Below, in pieces: positions 8,967 through 17,386 of a stretch of DNA of 27,669 nt. Within the stretch, counting starts at the first letter, position 1, and each line of letters begins with the position of its first letter. Position numbers and translations under genes: made by a program. This DNA is from Chara braunii. Lineage: Eukaryota; Streptophyta; Charophyceae; Charales; Characeae. Under the pieces are notes generated by a model that was not told the DNA's origin, searched no databases, and was given only the letters and a program-made list of their open reading frames with translations. The stretch covers positions 628,935 through 656,603 of the forward strand of contig BFEA01000108.1 in the NCBI GenBank assembly GCA_003427395.1, read 5' to 3'.

Positions 8967-9161
8967 TCATGGCATTGATATGACCGTATACTTGTTCATT
9001 TGGAAGTACTGCTTGCATTGAGCTGCTTGTTTGACTATTTGGCAAGGCCAAAGAGACATGTAACCCTCGTTTTTGTGTGTTTTATGCCCTTGGAGACGGA
9101 AATTACAAACACGATTTGGAACCAGACTCTTCCTTTTCGTCAGCCTGTGATCACACGGAGT

Positions 9162-9360
9162 GACCATGGCGTGCGTTAACACAGTGTCATCGCACCTTGT
9201 GACTGCATAGTGCTGATTACACAGTGTGACCACGACGTGCGTTAACACAGTGTCTTCACACCGTGTAACTGCACAGTGCTGATTACGCAAGTGTGACCTC
9301 AACATGCAACTGCACAGTGTCATCACATCGTTTGACAACACAATGCAGACTGCACCGTGT
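9162..9360. repeat. 66-bp minisatellite, three units
   Basis: Units at 9162-9227, 9228-9294 and 9295-9360 share GACC...TGCGTTAACACAGTGTC...CAC...GTGACTGCA...GTGCTGATTAC...GTGT. The third is the most diverged. The unit contains repeated ACACAGTGT, a 9-base near-palindrome. A minus-strand frame (9368-8967) stays open through it because 66 is a multiple of three and the second unit is 67 only by compensation. Without homology I do not call it a gene. Confidence 0.8.
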
Positions 9361-10227
9361 AACAACATTGTATAACTACGTGACTACGTCTGCGTGATTG
9401 CATAAGTGAACGGTTGTTCCGGCTCACTCATATCTTGTCAGTTGAATATTTGTTTGCAGCTGTATGAGTTCACTTGTGACTTGAGGGAGATTGCGTGTGT
9501 GTCCATATAAGTTAGTACGCGCCCATGTGAATAGACGAACGCATGCTTGAGTGTTTTCCCTTTCTTGCTGGTTTGATGAGAGCAAGTAGGTATCTGTCGA
9601 ATATGCAGACCTGCTTCTGACTTTGGGAGTACTTGTATGCCGAAGGAAGCATGGGGACGATACCCTTTTGATCTCCATCCGTGCCTTGACTTTGGATGTA
9701 TGGGGAAGAGAAAAGCAACACTGAGAAGGATTTCTTACGTCCTCACTAAATACCTACTTGATGGTGACTAAATGTACGAGTCTGTTCAAGTCGGAGCAGG
9801 CGCCCACTCCAAAAGCGTGCAGAGTCATAATTTCGTCCTTGCTATTGTGCTGCATGCACCTCCTTTTTCTGTTCTCAGGAGACGCTGTCTTTTGATGATC
9901 ATCTGCCTAATCGATAATAGGCTTGATCACCAGGACGATTTTCTCTGAGGTCCTGTTTTGTCAGCTCCCTTCAAAGTTGGATACAACTTAGTCAAGCGCC
10001 AGGTGTTAGTTTTCAGATAAAAAGAAAACCTTGGTCTCCGAGTTTTAGTTATTTCGGGCTTTTAATTAGAGCGTCTCATTGAATCTGACTTGTCCGTGTG
10101 GTATGGGTGGGCTGTATTTAAGGTCAAGCCCTCAACCCAGAAAACCCTGGGCTGAACCGACAGTATTTTACCACTGGGGTTCATGGAATTGGATATGTGA
10201 ATCTCGAAAAAGGGGTCTGTCCTGCAC
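9361..10227. other. Stretch without a supportable gene
   Basis: Only frames under 90 codons occur, none recognised. Composition is balanced and no tandem repeats were seen. Confidence 0.45.
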
Positions 10228-10356
10228 GTGACTGAGGGTCAGTGTCGTGGTCAAGTGAAAACGAAGCGAGCGAGTCTCGTGGGAAAGCATTTGCAGTCCT
10301 CCTTCCATCCTGTCCACTGCAGGACCAAGTTAAGGATATCAAAGGGCAGGACTGCC

Positions 10357-10605
10357 ATGGAAGGTACAGGCTGGGAGAGAACGACCTACTCCCTCCGCCT
10401 AGACAGAAGGGGTGACTGGGAAGGAAAAGTAGTCAAAAGGATTCCGTATATCTTGGGGTTAATGAGAAGAAGAATGTTGAAAACAGTGAAAGATCAAATG
10501 AGCGTGTCATATACTGTTTACCTGCACGAGCTGGATGGACGACTGCACAACACCTACTCATCTGTAGAAACGGTGGACCAGGCACGGGAGTCACTTAGCG
10601 CGTAA
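10357..10605 (+). CDS. Exon-like ORF, unrecognised
   Basis: An 82-codon frame starts at the first ATG (10357) within an open frame that extends upstream to 10228. The product alternates hydrophobic and basic residues (TTYSLRLDRRGDWEGKVV, then a cluster of Arg/Lys, then MSVSYTVYLHELDG), which reads like beta strands around a basic patch. No family is recognised. It may be an exon rather than a complete gene. A very weak resemblance in spacing to the minus-strand exon 13583-13287 was noticed but is not relied upon. Confidence 0.35.
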   Translation: MEGTGWERTTYSLRLDRRGDWEGKVVKRIPYILGLMRRRMLKTVKDQMSVSYTVYLHELDGRLHNTYSSVETVDQARESLSA

Positions 10606-10791
10606 CTACAAGAGTGAGGAGTGAAAAGGTTGGGGACAGTACCTTGTCAAATGTAGGAAAGGATAGATTGGTGGGAGCGGGGTATATAGCAACTCTAAGA
10701 CCCAGTCATCTAGCAAACTCTCATTCAGCGTTCAAGCATTGTCTGACAAACACGCAACTAGTACTCAGAGTTTCAAGCATTCATTGGGTGC

Positions 10792-11034
10792 GTGGATATC
10801 AGTCAGATAACGGGGGTGGCTCAACAACTAAATATCGAGGTTTTCTGGATTCCAGCCGGAAGGTCAATCAGCGACTGTACTATTGCTGTTCATGTCGAGG
10901 TCTACAATTTTCTTGGCTCTTTAGGCGTAAAATTGTCAATGCTTTGGCAATCTATAATTGGGTTAGTAGACAACCAGAAATCAGACTCAGACTTTACTCA
11001 AGCAATACTCAGATGCTACTCAAACAATACTTAG
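10792..11034 (+). CDS. Exon-like ORF, unrecognised
   Basis: This frame has no ATG of its own (it opens on GTG), so if it is real it is an internal exon. The first 60 codons have a protein-like mix (QITGVAQQLNIEVFWIPAG, later VEVYNFLGSLGVKLSMLW). The last third runs into the 22-bp minisatellite, which is non-coding in character, so the exon would end before about 10990. Two other long frames overlap it. Family unknown. Confidence 0.3.
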   Translation: MDISQITGVAQQLNIEVFWIPAGRSISDCTIAVHVEVYNFLGSLGVKLSMLWQSIIGLVDNQKSDSDFTQAILRCYSNNT

Positions 11035-11171
11035 GCATTACTCAAGCAAGACTTTGACACTACTTAAGCAATACTCAGACGTTACTCAAACAATGCTCTA
11101 GCGTTATTTAAGCAATACTCAAGCGTTACTCAAGCAAGACTCAGACATTACACTAGCAAAATACTCAGACA
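10996..11171. repeat. 22-bp minisatellite, eight units
   Basis: Eight consecutive units fit ACTCAAGCAATACTCAGACGTT, starting at 10996, 11018, 11040, 11062, 11084, 11106, 11128 and 11150, with two to six substitutions each. The period is not a multiple of three, which argues against coding. It lies about 410 bases upstream of the 193-codon ORF at 11585, so it could be part of a regulatory region or a neutral minisatellite. Confidence 0.9.
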
Positions 11172-11584
11172 ACTTTCGGAATACACACAGACAGCGTTTA
11201 ACTGTACTCGTAACTCAGGAAAGGTATTTTGACAAGTGATCGGAACTCAGAAAAAACATTTTGTAAGTCCCCAGGACTTAGAACGACACATTGTGCAGAA
11301 TTCAGAGCTTTGAACTATGTCTTATTCTTTTCAGTTGCTACTCAACTATCGTTCAGTTGTTATCCTATTGCTAATCAGTCACTACACAGTCTGTATCTAA
11401 TCAACGAACAACCAAACTAAACTGCAACAGGCTTTCTTCAACAAACGATAGCCAACTTCGAACGACAACAAAACGTTCACTAGTAAGCAACAGTTAATTT
11501 ATTCAGGTCAGCATAGCAGTCAGTTCAACAATCAACTCAAGAGTCGGATCAGCACCAATCAGCAGACAACATACGTCATTTTCC
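11172..11584 (+). other. CA/CAA-rich leader-like stretch
   Basis: From about 11380 the plus strand is rich in CAA and CAG and poor in G, like a long plant-type 5' untranslated leader, and it ends at the ATG at 11585. No TATA box is clear. This is inference from composition. Confidence 0.3.
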
Positions 11585-12166
11585 ATGAGTATAGTCGAAT
11601 CATTTCGAGTCAGCGAGTCAGTGCTGACCAATCTCAATCAGATTTCATGCAAAGAGGCATTCCGTTATCAGTATGCTAGTGCCATTGGTTTCAGACAAGG
11701 AGATCTGTCAATCTTCGTTGTCCAGACCAGTTTTGCTGATGGCACTATCCACGATCTGAGGCCCTATCTGAAGAAGGGCAAAGAGGCTCATGAGCATTTT
11801 GATGCAGCGTGGATCTCCGCCACGAGGTATCTCGAGCAGAGGGAGAGAGAAATCGATGAGAGCGGTACCAAACTAATTCTCAGCTTTGGGCCCAAACTTT
11901 ATACGGATTATCCTAAGCCTCCCGTTCCTTTCCTTCTCACAGATGACACGGGTTGGCATGATATGATCGGCTTGGCAAAAATGTATATCTCTCCAGCGGT
12001 GATCGACATTGAGGCACTGACAGAGCCAACCGAGTACCCATACCTCAGGCGAGGAGTCTTCTCAGTGGACGGGTTGCCTACATTGTGGGAGGAGTTCTGC
12101 TCCATGGTTAACTTTCGTGTCATGTATTTTGGATGGTCATGCTCAGAGCTTGCTGGCTTCAGGTGA
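11585..12166 (+). CDS. 193-codon orphan protein or first exon
   Basis: This is the best single coding frame in the central region, from ATG 11585 (context TTTTCCATGAG) to TGA 12164. The protein has balanced composition, is mostly soluble, and has no signal peptide or membrane segment. Features are an early YQYASAIGFRQGDLSIFVV strand-like segment, a charged helix-like stretch around residues 65-95 (KKGKEAHEHF and YLEQREREIDE), a Pro-rich turn (YPKPPVPF) and an aromatic C-terminus. No family is recognised. The stop lies in CAG|GTGACA, a fair splice donor, so the frame may be exon 1 of a longer gene. It also lies in a six-pair hairpin, GTGACA-CTT-TGTCAC, at 12163-12177. A CA-rich leader and a 22-bp repeat array lie upstream. 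Confidence 0.6.
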   Translation: MSIVESFRVSESVLTNLNQISCKEAFRYQYASAIGFRQGDLSIFVVQTSFADGTIHDLRPYLKKGKEAHEHFDAAWISATRYLEQREREIDESGTKLILSFGPKLYTDYPKPPVPFLLTDDTGWHDMIGLAKMYISPAVIDIEALTEPTEYPYLRRGVFSVDGLPTLWEEFCSMVNFRVMYFGWSCSELAGFR

Positions 12167-12177
12167 CACTTTGTCAC

Positions 12178-12728
12178 GAGGCCTCAGTCTCAGACTGTAC
12201 GTGGGCGTGGGTCATAGCACTAGAGACAAGCAACGGAACGAGAGATTGAGAGTGACTATCTAGAGGGTTGAGTGAGGACTCTTGAGAGCTGCTGACCACA
12301 CTTGCTTATGTGTACTTTCTGAGATTTTATGAGTTCCCACTCTTCCCTCATTCATTTTGTCTTTGCCCTGAGTCAGTCAGTCTTGATGTTCTCTTCTTGC
12401 ATTGCTTGATGATTGTATTTCATTGCTGATTATGTCACAGTTCTCAAATTCCTAAATTGACATCTTGATACACACATGACATATTTAATTTAATTTTTAT
12501 TATCTGCATTATCATTGCTGTTCCGAATCACAATTAAAGATTCCTAAGACCGGGGACCGGCAAAGACCGCAATTGAAGGGTCTCGCTCGAAGTCGGACGC
12601 ACACAACAGGAAGGGATTTGCTTATTTAATTTATTTTATTTATTGCAAACACATACAGAATCCTGCGTGACAACCTCTTGGCTTTCCGGTCGCTTGAAGT
12701 GGTCCGACTGCAAAAAGTGCGACAACGT
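12178..12728. other. Stretch without a gene, AT-rich at 12480-12650
   Basis: No frame of interest. TTTATTTAATTTATTTTATTTATT-type sequence at about 12617-12645 could act as an AU-rich 3' untranslated region of the preceding gene, but this is speculative. Confidence 0.4.
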
Positions 12729-12872
12729 GCACACACACACACACACACATACACACACACACACTCAGCGGAACGCATGTACACACACACACACACACAC
12801 ACACACTTGTATGCACACACACACACACACACTCGCGCGTGCACACCGTCTCTCTCTCTCACACACACACTC
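12729..12872. repeat. Compound (CA)n/(TC)n microsatellite
   Basis: Three (CA)n blocks are separated by short unique insertions (near 12765-12780 and 12805-12812), followed by a CTCTCTC run and a final (AC)n. Frames reading His-Thr or Val-Cys repeats here are artefacts. Confidence 0.95.
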
Positions 12873-13286
12873 TCGTTTGTAAATTGTAACATTGGGACTG
12901 CTGGTCTCAGTTCCAGCTACTTACACATTGCAGGCATAGCCACTATTCATAGACACTGTTCACGTAATGCGCAGGTCGCCCCCAACAGTAAGCCTCGATA
13001 GGGCACAGGGCAGCCGCTATTTGATCCAGACTCAATTAGTGTCTGGCACAACGAGTTTGAGTACAGACGCAGGTAATTCTCGCTTGTGGACTGTGCAAGC
13101 ATCGTAGTGCACAGACCTGGACCCAGGTAGATGTTAAGCTAGACGAATCGGGCAGATTCAAATAATGGTTAACAATGAATAGATCAGAGAGCGGAAAGAC
13201 AGATGTCAGAAAGGTTTAGAATCAGTCTGGTTGAGCATGAGGAGAGTCTATCTCTTCCATTTGAGTAGTTTTCACTGAAATTCAGT

Positions 13287-13583
13287 TTAACCCTCGCTCC
13301 GAGTCTTGCATAAAATAATATTAGCATCTTTCACTCGAATTCTTCGCTGATGTGAAGTCTGCGTGATGAGAAAAACATAAGAGGCGGTCACACCACCAGG
13401 GTGATTCTTTGACCGCCACATCTTTCTGGCAACGGACCTGACCAGACTAGTGCACAGCGCATAACGGTTGGTGAACCCCACTCGAATAGTACACTCAGGA
13501 CTATCAAAAACGAGGCACATGAGGGTGACCTCACACTGAATGTTGCTCAGCTCTTTCTCGCACTTAGGTACAGTGACGAAGGG
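13287..13583 (-). CDS. Exon-like ORF, unrecognised (minus)
   Basis: On the minus strand a frame opens directly after TCGACAGTAG (an AG acceptor) at 13583 and runs 98 codons to TAA at 13287-13289. The product reads like a compact beta-rich domain with several Cys (CEKELSNIQCEVTL, CLVFDSPECTIRVG, later VTASYVFLI). No family is recognised. The polypyrimidine tract before the acceptor is weak. A plus-strand frame overlaps its start (13540 on) but looks less protein-like. It could be the terminal exon of a minus-strand gene whose earlier exon ends at the donor near 15068. Confidence 0.4.
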   Translation of the reverse strand, partial: PFVTVPKCEKELSNIQCEVTLMCLVFDSPECTIRVGFTNRYALCTSLVRSVARKMWRSKNHPGGVTASYVFLITQTSHQRRIRVKDANIILCKTRSEG

Positions 13584-15063
13584 CTACTGTCGACAGATTA
13601 GAGCCCCCACGGGACATTCAGGTAATAACCACGACACAGAGCAATACAAACCCAGTTCCTGCTCAGGGTCTCACATTTCAGATCCGCCCTCGCATTGTTC
13701 ACCCAACCCTCACTCAAGGCATTTCATAGGGCTCAATATGGCAACACGCTTTGTTCTCACACCAAACATGATCTTAATCTCAGCATACGCAGAAAGGTTT
13801 TGGACTAGATCGAGTCAACAACCCTTTTTCGTTGAACAACCCAGTGTCGTGAAACGAGCGACCCTAATCCCCGTCCATTAGAAACTTAGCAAGCAAGTAT
13901 GCAACCTTCCTAAGAGTCACTCGCTTCTTTTCCATTGGGCAACCATGGCTAGACGATAAGTCAATAATGCCATTACTTTATAATCTGCTCTGCTTCAACG
14001 TTTTCTTTTTTGCTCTTGCACGGAGGCAGACGAATCCTGACTGTTAGGCTAGAGATTTATTAACAAGCACTAAAAGGGTGAATGCTTATCACGAAGCTCG
14101 CCAAAGTCGATCATCGACCTCTCGCAAACGACATCCAGCGTACAGGACACTGACAACTCATAGTTGCCTCGAGCCAAGAATTCAAAGCAACGACGGTGAG
14201 TTTATAGAACGGATAAGGATACACGAGAATATCTTATCTTCATGTATGCGTCTTTCTGTATTCCCCGCCAAAACCCCATGATGATCGACGTCATTCAATT
14301 TCTCTAGATCACCGTTTCCGAGCCAAAGAGAAAAAGAAATTTGAAGAAGGACATGAGCACTTAGTGGGACCAGGGGAACCTAGCCGCAAGGAGGAAAATT
14401 GCCTCACGTACAAAACATTGCAGTGACCTCAACGACTTAGTTCAAAGCCAGCCTGCTCAACGCTCGTCTGAAGAACTAACGAGTAATGCTCACAACGTGT
14501 AAGGACGGCGCATGGCGGGTAGAAATGCAAGGTGGCGTTAACTACATGTACTAGTAGTTACTTCCCATTCAAGGTCACCCAACTAACTCGCTGTTGATAG
14601 CAAACGACCCAGAACTAGATAAAAACAATTGAAATCTTCCTTTATAACAAGAAGGCAACACGTCACATGTGGTAAATAATCCACATACATGTGAGAGTAG
14701 ATCTAAACCCGTCTCGTTTACATTCTAAAACTCGCTCGGTACTCACGAGTTGCTGAACGTGCTCTAATCACAACGATGATAGTGATAAGCTTCTCTATGG
14801 ACTCTTAATTCACATGATCACGTCTGCGCAGAGACATGGTAAGTCAAGAAACTCCTTTTCGCAACAAGCGTCAGTGACTTACACAAGGCTTTTTCTAGTG
14901 GATCATTAGATAATGCTCTCAACTGAGAGAATGCGCGCTAACGAAAGATGGCAATGGGAATGCAAACCTCAAGAGTGTTAACTCTCGAAGAGGGCGATAG
15001 CAGCAATTAACCGCACTCATTCCCCAGGGCCAGACACTCCAATTAGTTGGCAATCCATCATTC
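13584..15063. other. Stretch without a supportable gene
   Basis: Frames are short (at most 113 codons, at 13540-13881 on plus, and 67 codons at 14078-14281). No repeats are evident. It may be intronic if the flanking minus-strand exons belong together. Confidence 0.4.
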
Positions 15064-15067
15064 TCAC

Positions 15068-15363
15068 CTCCCATGCGTACTTAGCCCACAAGCATACAAG
15101 TGACACTCCCTCGACATTGTGGTCATATCCTCCTTTGCTACTCTTTGCGAATAGCAGTTGATGGGGGTCTGCGCGCCAAGGGACCGGTGAGGATGAGCAA
15201 GGATAGAGTTGATAACGTCAACCCCTCGCTCGCACACGGAGCCCTTCACGGAAGTCCGACTTTCCCCATCCCGCTTGTCCAGCCAAAACTCAAGCATCGT
15301 TCTCTCTTTCAGCCCACAGCCATCTCGTAGGAAACAACGCCTCTGAACCCCCTCTGTGACCAC
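15068..15363 (-). CDS. Exon-like ORF with strong splice donor (minus)
   Basis: A minus-strand frame is open from about 15363 and reaches GGGAG|GTGAGAA at 15068/15067, a near-consensus 5' splice site. The nominal TGA stop is created by the donor itself. The product (VINSILAHPHRSLGAQTPIN, then CYSQRVAKEDMTTMS) is unrecognised and has no obvious motif. The left limit of the gene is unknown. The nearest plausible downstream acceptor seen is at 13584, implying an intron of about 1.5 kb. Moderate to low confidence. Confidence 0.35.
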
Positions 15364-15672
15364 TCTGCATGGTCAAAGTCAAGGCGACGAAAGCCAAGTC
15401 ACTCTTGCACATGGCACATCCTCTCTTTCCACAGACGCCTAGTCATGTATCCGCACACGTCATCCTCTCAACATGATGACCCCCTTCGCCTCGCTATGAC
15501 TTGGCAATAACGACCGCGTCAACGGCCTCTCTCTCGTACCTCTCTTCTTCACACATGTGTGTCCCTTTGTAACCGCCTCGCGTGGACTCTATCTCCCCTT
15601 CATCTCGCTATATCCCGAGTAGGCCTGATAGACTCCCTCAAATACAGATAGGACCGGACAGTTATTTGGGCG

Positions 15673-16362
15673 TCAACCTTCACTGGCATACTTGCATTCC
15701 AGCCCATCAACTGAGTATGTACGCATCACCCCCATGACTCGTTTGGAACCGACGTCATCACCAGGGCCGCACGAACGCAAATAGCCCTCTCTCTCCTCCC
15801 ACTCCCACTGCGCATGCGCTTCACTCACTTCCCGCACGTTATCACCTTCTCGCCGCTCGTACATAACTGCCTTTCTCTCGTAAACTTAGTCCCTCCGCTG
15901 GCCAGAACTAGCCTCGGGCCCATCCTCTACCGACTCGGTCGGCGGATGCTCCCTTCTCCACTGCTCCAGCCCGTGCTAGGACCGGGTCTGAGCGTCACTT
16001 TCCTCGGAATCTGCCTCTGAGTCCCGGTCTAGCTCTTGTTGCTCTCGCTCGGTAGTACTCATGTATGTCTCTTCTTCATGGTAAGTAACAATAACTTTTA
16101 AAGCAGTAGTCACCCGATCTCACCGGCACCTATGTTCGACTCTGTCATGAGCCTCGGTGACCACTCCCTGAATCGCAACATCCTCCATCATTTCTTGCTT
16201 TTTTGCCCCGTAAACGTTGACTCTCAACTTTACTGCGTGATCATGTTTGCTATAGTTCAGACAGGCATCAACTATGACACCCTCCTCTCTCTTAGGCTCC
16301 CAGCTCCAAAAGTACCGCAGGTATCTCGACTTATAGCCGTAAAGACCTTTGCTGCGCGCCAT
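15673..16362 (-). pseudogene. Decayed homologue of the 7245-7769 protein
   Basis: Read on the minus strand from ATG 16362, the frame stays in register for 230 codons to 15673 but carries three internal stops: TGA at 16120-16122, TAG at 15976-15978 and TAA at 15886-15888. Before the first stop, CLNYSKHDHAVKLRVNVYGA matches the left copy's LNYDGGDEVRMKINVEGA region. After it, VTTALKVIVTYHEEET matches VTTRLQVTVSYHETET, and SVEDGPEASSG matches PVEEGPEASSR. The TGA replaces an Arg codon and the TAG aligns with Trp, both one-step changes. Use of all three stop codons argues for decay and against codon reassignment. The divergence (about half of residues) is too great for a recent duplication. The ORF lies convergent to its partner about 8 kb away, behind a matching promoter box. 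Confidence 0.65.
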
Positions 16363-16560
16363 AGCCACTTGCCAGATAGCCTGAGCACCCCACACTCACG
16401 ACAGTTATAGTATAGCATGCACTAGGCTCATGAGACAGATCCCGGCTTGAGCGACCCAAAGTGTCTGCTTCCCCTACACGAGAACTGGGAGTAGCCCCTT
16501 GTTTTCAGGAGTACTGCGCTAGCCAATAGCAAGTGACGCGGCCCTTTCCGTTTTTTTTTT

Positions 16561-16608
16561 TTTTATATAGGGTCTCTGTTTCCCCCAATCTCCACGTTCT
16601 AAATGAGG
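16561..16608 (-). promoter_or_regulatory. Candidate TATA promoter of the right paralogue
   Basis: On the minus strand CCTCATTTAGAACG (16608-16595) precedes TATATAAAA (16569-16561), which runs into an A14-A15 stretch. The 14-base box is identical to that at 7056-7069, and both sit upstream of homologous ORFs: box to TATA is 28 and 39 bases, TATA to ATG about 155 and 200 bases. Confidence 0.5.
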
Positions 16609-16621
16609 GACACTGGCAAGC

Positions 16622-16999
16622 CTAGGCGGCAGAAATCTGTGCAAGGGCACTTTTGACATCAAGCGGTTGAACCGGGATATGGTTTAGTCCTGCTTCAAGC
16701 AGCGCTCTCACCGAGGGTGAGGAGGATATCCTTGGGTCCAGTGTCAGTACATGCGATTGGTTCCGTTCTGGATCCTCGACCATATCCATGGTCTCCCATT
16801 GATGAAAAGGGCGAAACCTAGCTGTCCCACAAGGGCACCTGTCCGGCTTGGTGCTATCCTGCCAAGACAAGAGATCGAAATCCCTGAAGACCTCGGCAGG
16901 CCTGTATAGCCGGGCAGAGACACGCTCCCCGTATTTCCAACCAAAAATCACCGCATCGAGCGAACCAAGCGCATCTGGGGCTACCCGGGCTAGCGCATC
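16622..16999 (-). CDS. Exon of large minus-strand gene, GLNHIP-containing
   Basis: The exon begins after GATTTCTTAG, a good 3' splice site, at 16999 and runs 125 codons to TAG at 16622. An upstream TAG in the acceptor blocks the frame, which is expected if it is spliced. Visible features are a VIFGWKYGERV segment, a CPCG pair preceded by W and D residues (possible metal site), a HVLTLDPRISSSP stretch and LLEAGLNHIP. The last two remind me of sequence just before the reverse transcriptase core in Penelope-like retroelements, but this is memory-based resemblance and unverified. Upstream on the same strand is the large ORF 19201-17387. The second unit carries only the first 182 bases of this exon (21869-21688). 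Confidence 0.5.
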   Translation of the reverse strand, partial: DALARVAPDALGSLDAVIFGWKYGERVSARLYRPAEVFRDFDLLSWQDSTKPDRCPCGTARFRPFHQWETMDMVEDPERNQSHVLTLDPRISSSPSVRALLEAGLNHIPVQPLDVKSALAQISAA

Positions 17000-17386
17000 C
17001 TAAGAAATCCTTCTGACATTGATCGCCTCAAAAAGCCTTCTCGTGTATAATAAATGCACGTATACAGGTCTCACATTCGTGGCTGCGGGCGTTTTGATCC
17101 ACTTTTTTCTCCCTGCGGGAGTGAGCCCCATGTGTCCCCGCTTTTCCTAAAAATCAACCACAGACGACAATTAAATGACATCAACATCAGGAGGAGGAAA
17201 ACATTAGTCGTGATGATTAGCCCAATATTCGTAGTAGAAACAAAACAAGGAAACACTGGAAATGCAACATCCAATCCATCTGAGACCCAATCAAAAACGA
17301 AAAAAGAAAAAGGAAAAACACTCAATCGGTCATGAGGGTTGGGACGGCAAACACCCACGAGTGCTACGTAAGCCATGCAGCCCCGA

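Noticed and set aside
12626-13001. Cys/Val- or His/Thr-rich frames
   Set aside because: Microsatellite translations.
10228-13583. Similarity between the plus ORF at 10357-10605 and the minus exon 13583-13287 as a second mirrored pair
   Set aside because: Only spacing and a few residues agree by eye; not distinguishable from chance without a scored alignment.
16120-16122. In-frame TGA as possible stop-codon reassignment
   Set aside because: The same frame also has TAG and TAA, and the left homologue has a sense codon at the aligned TGA position; decay is simpler.
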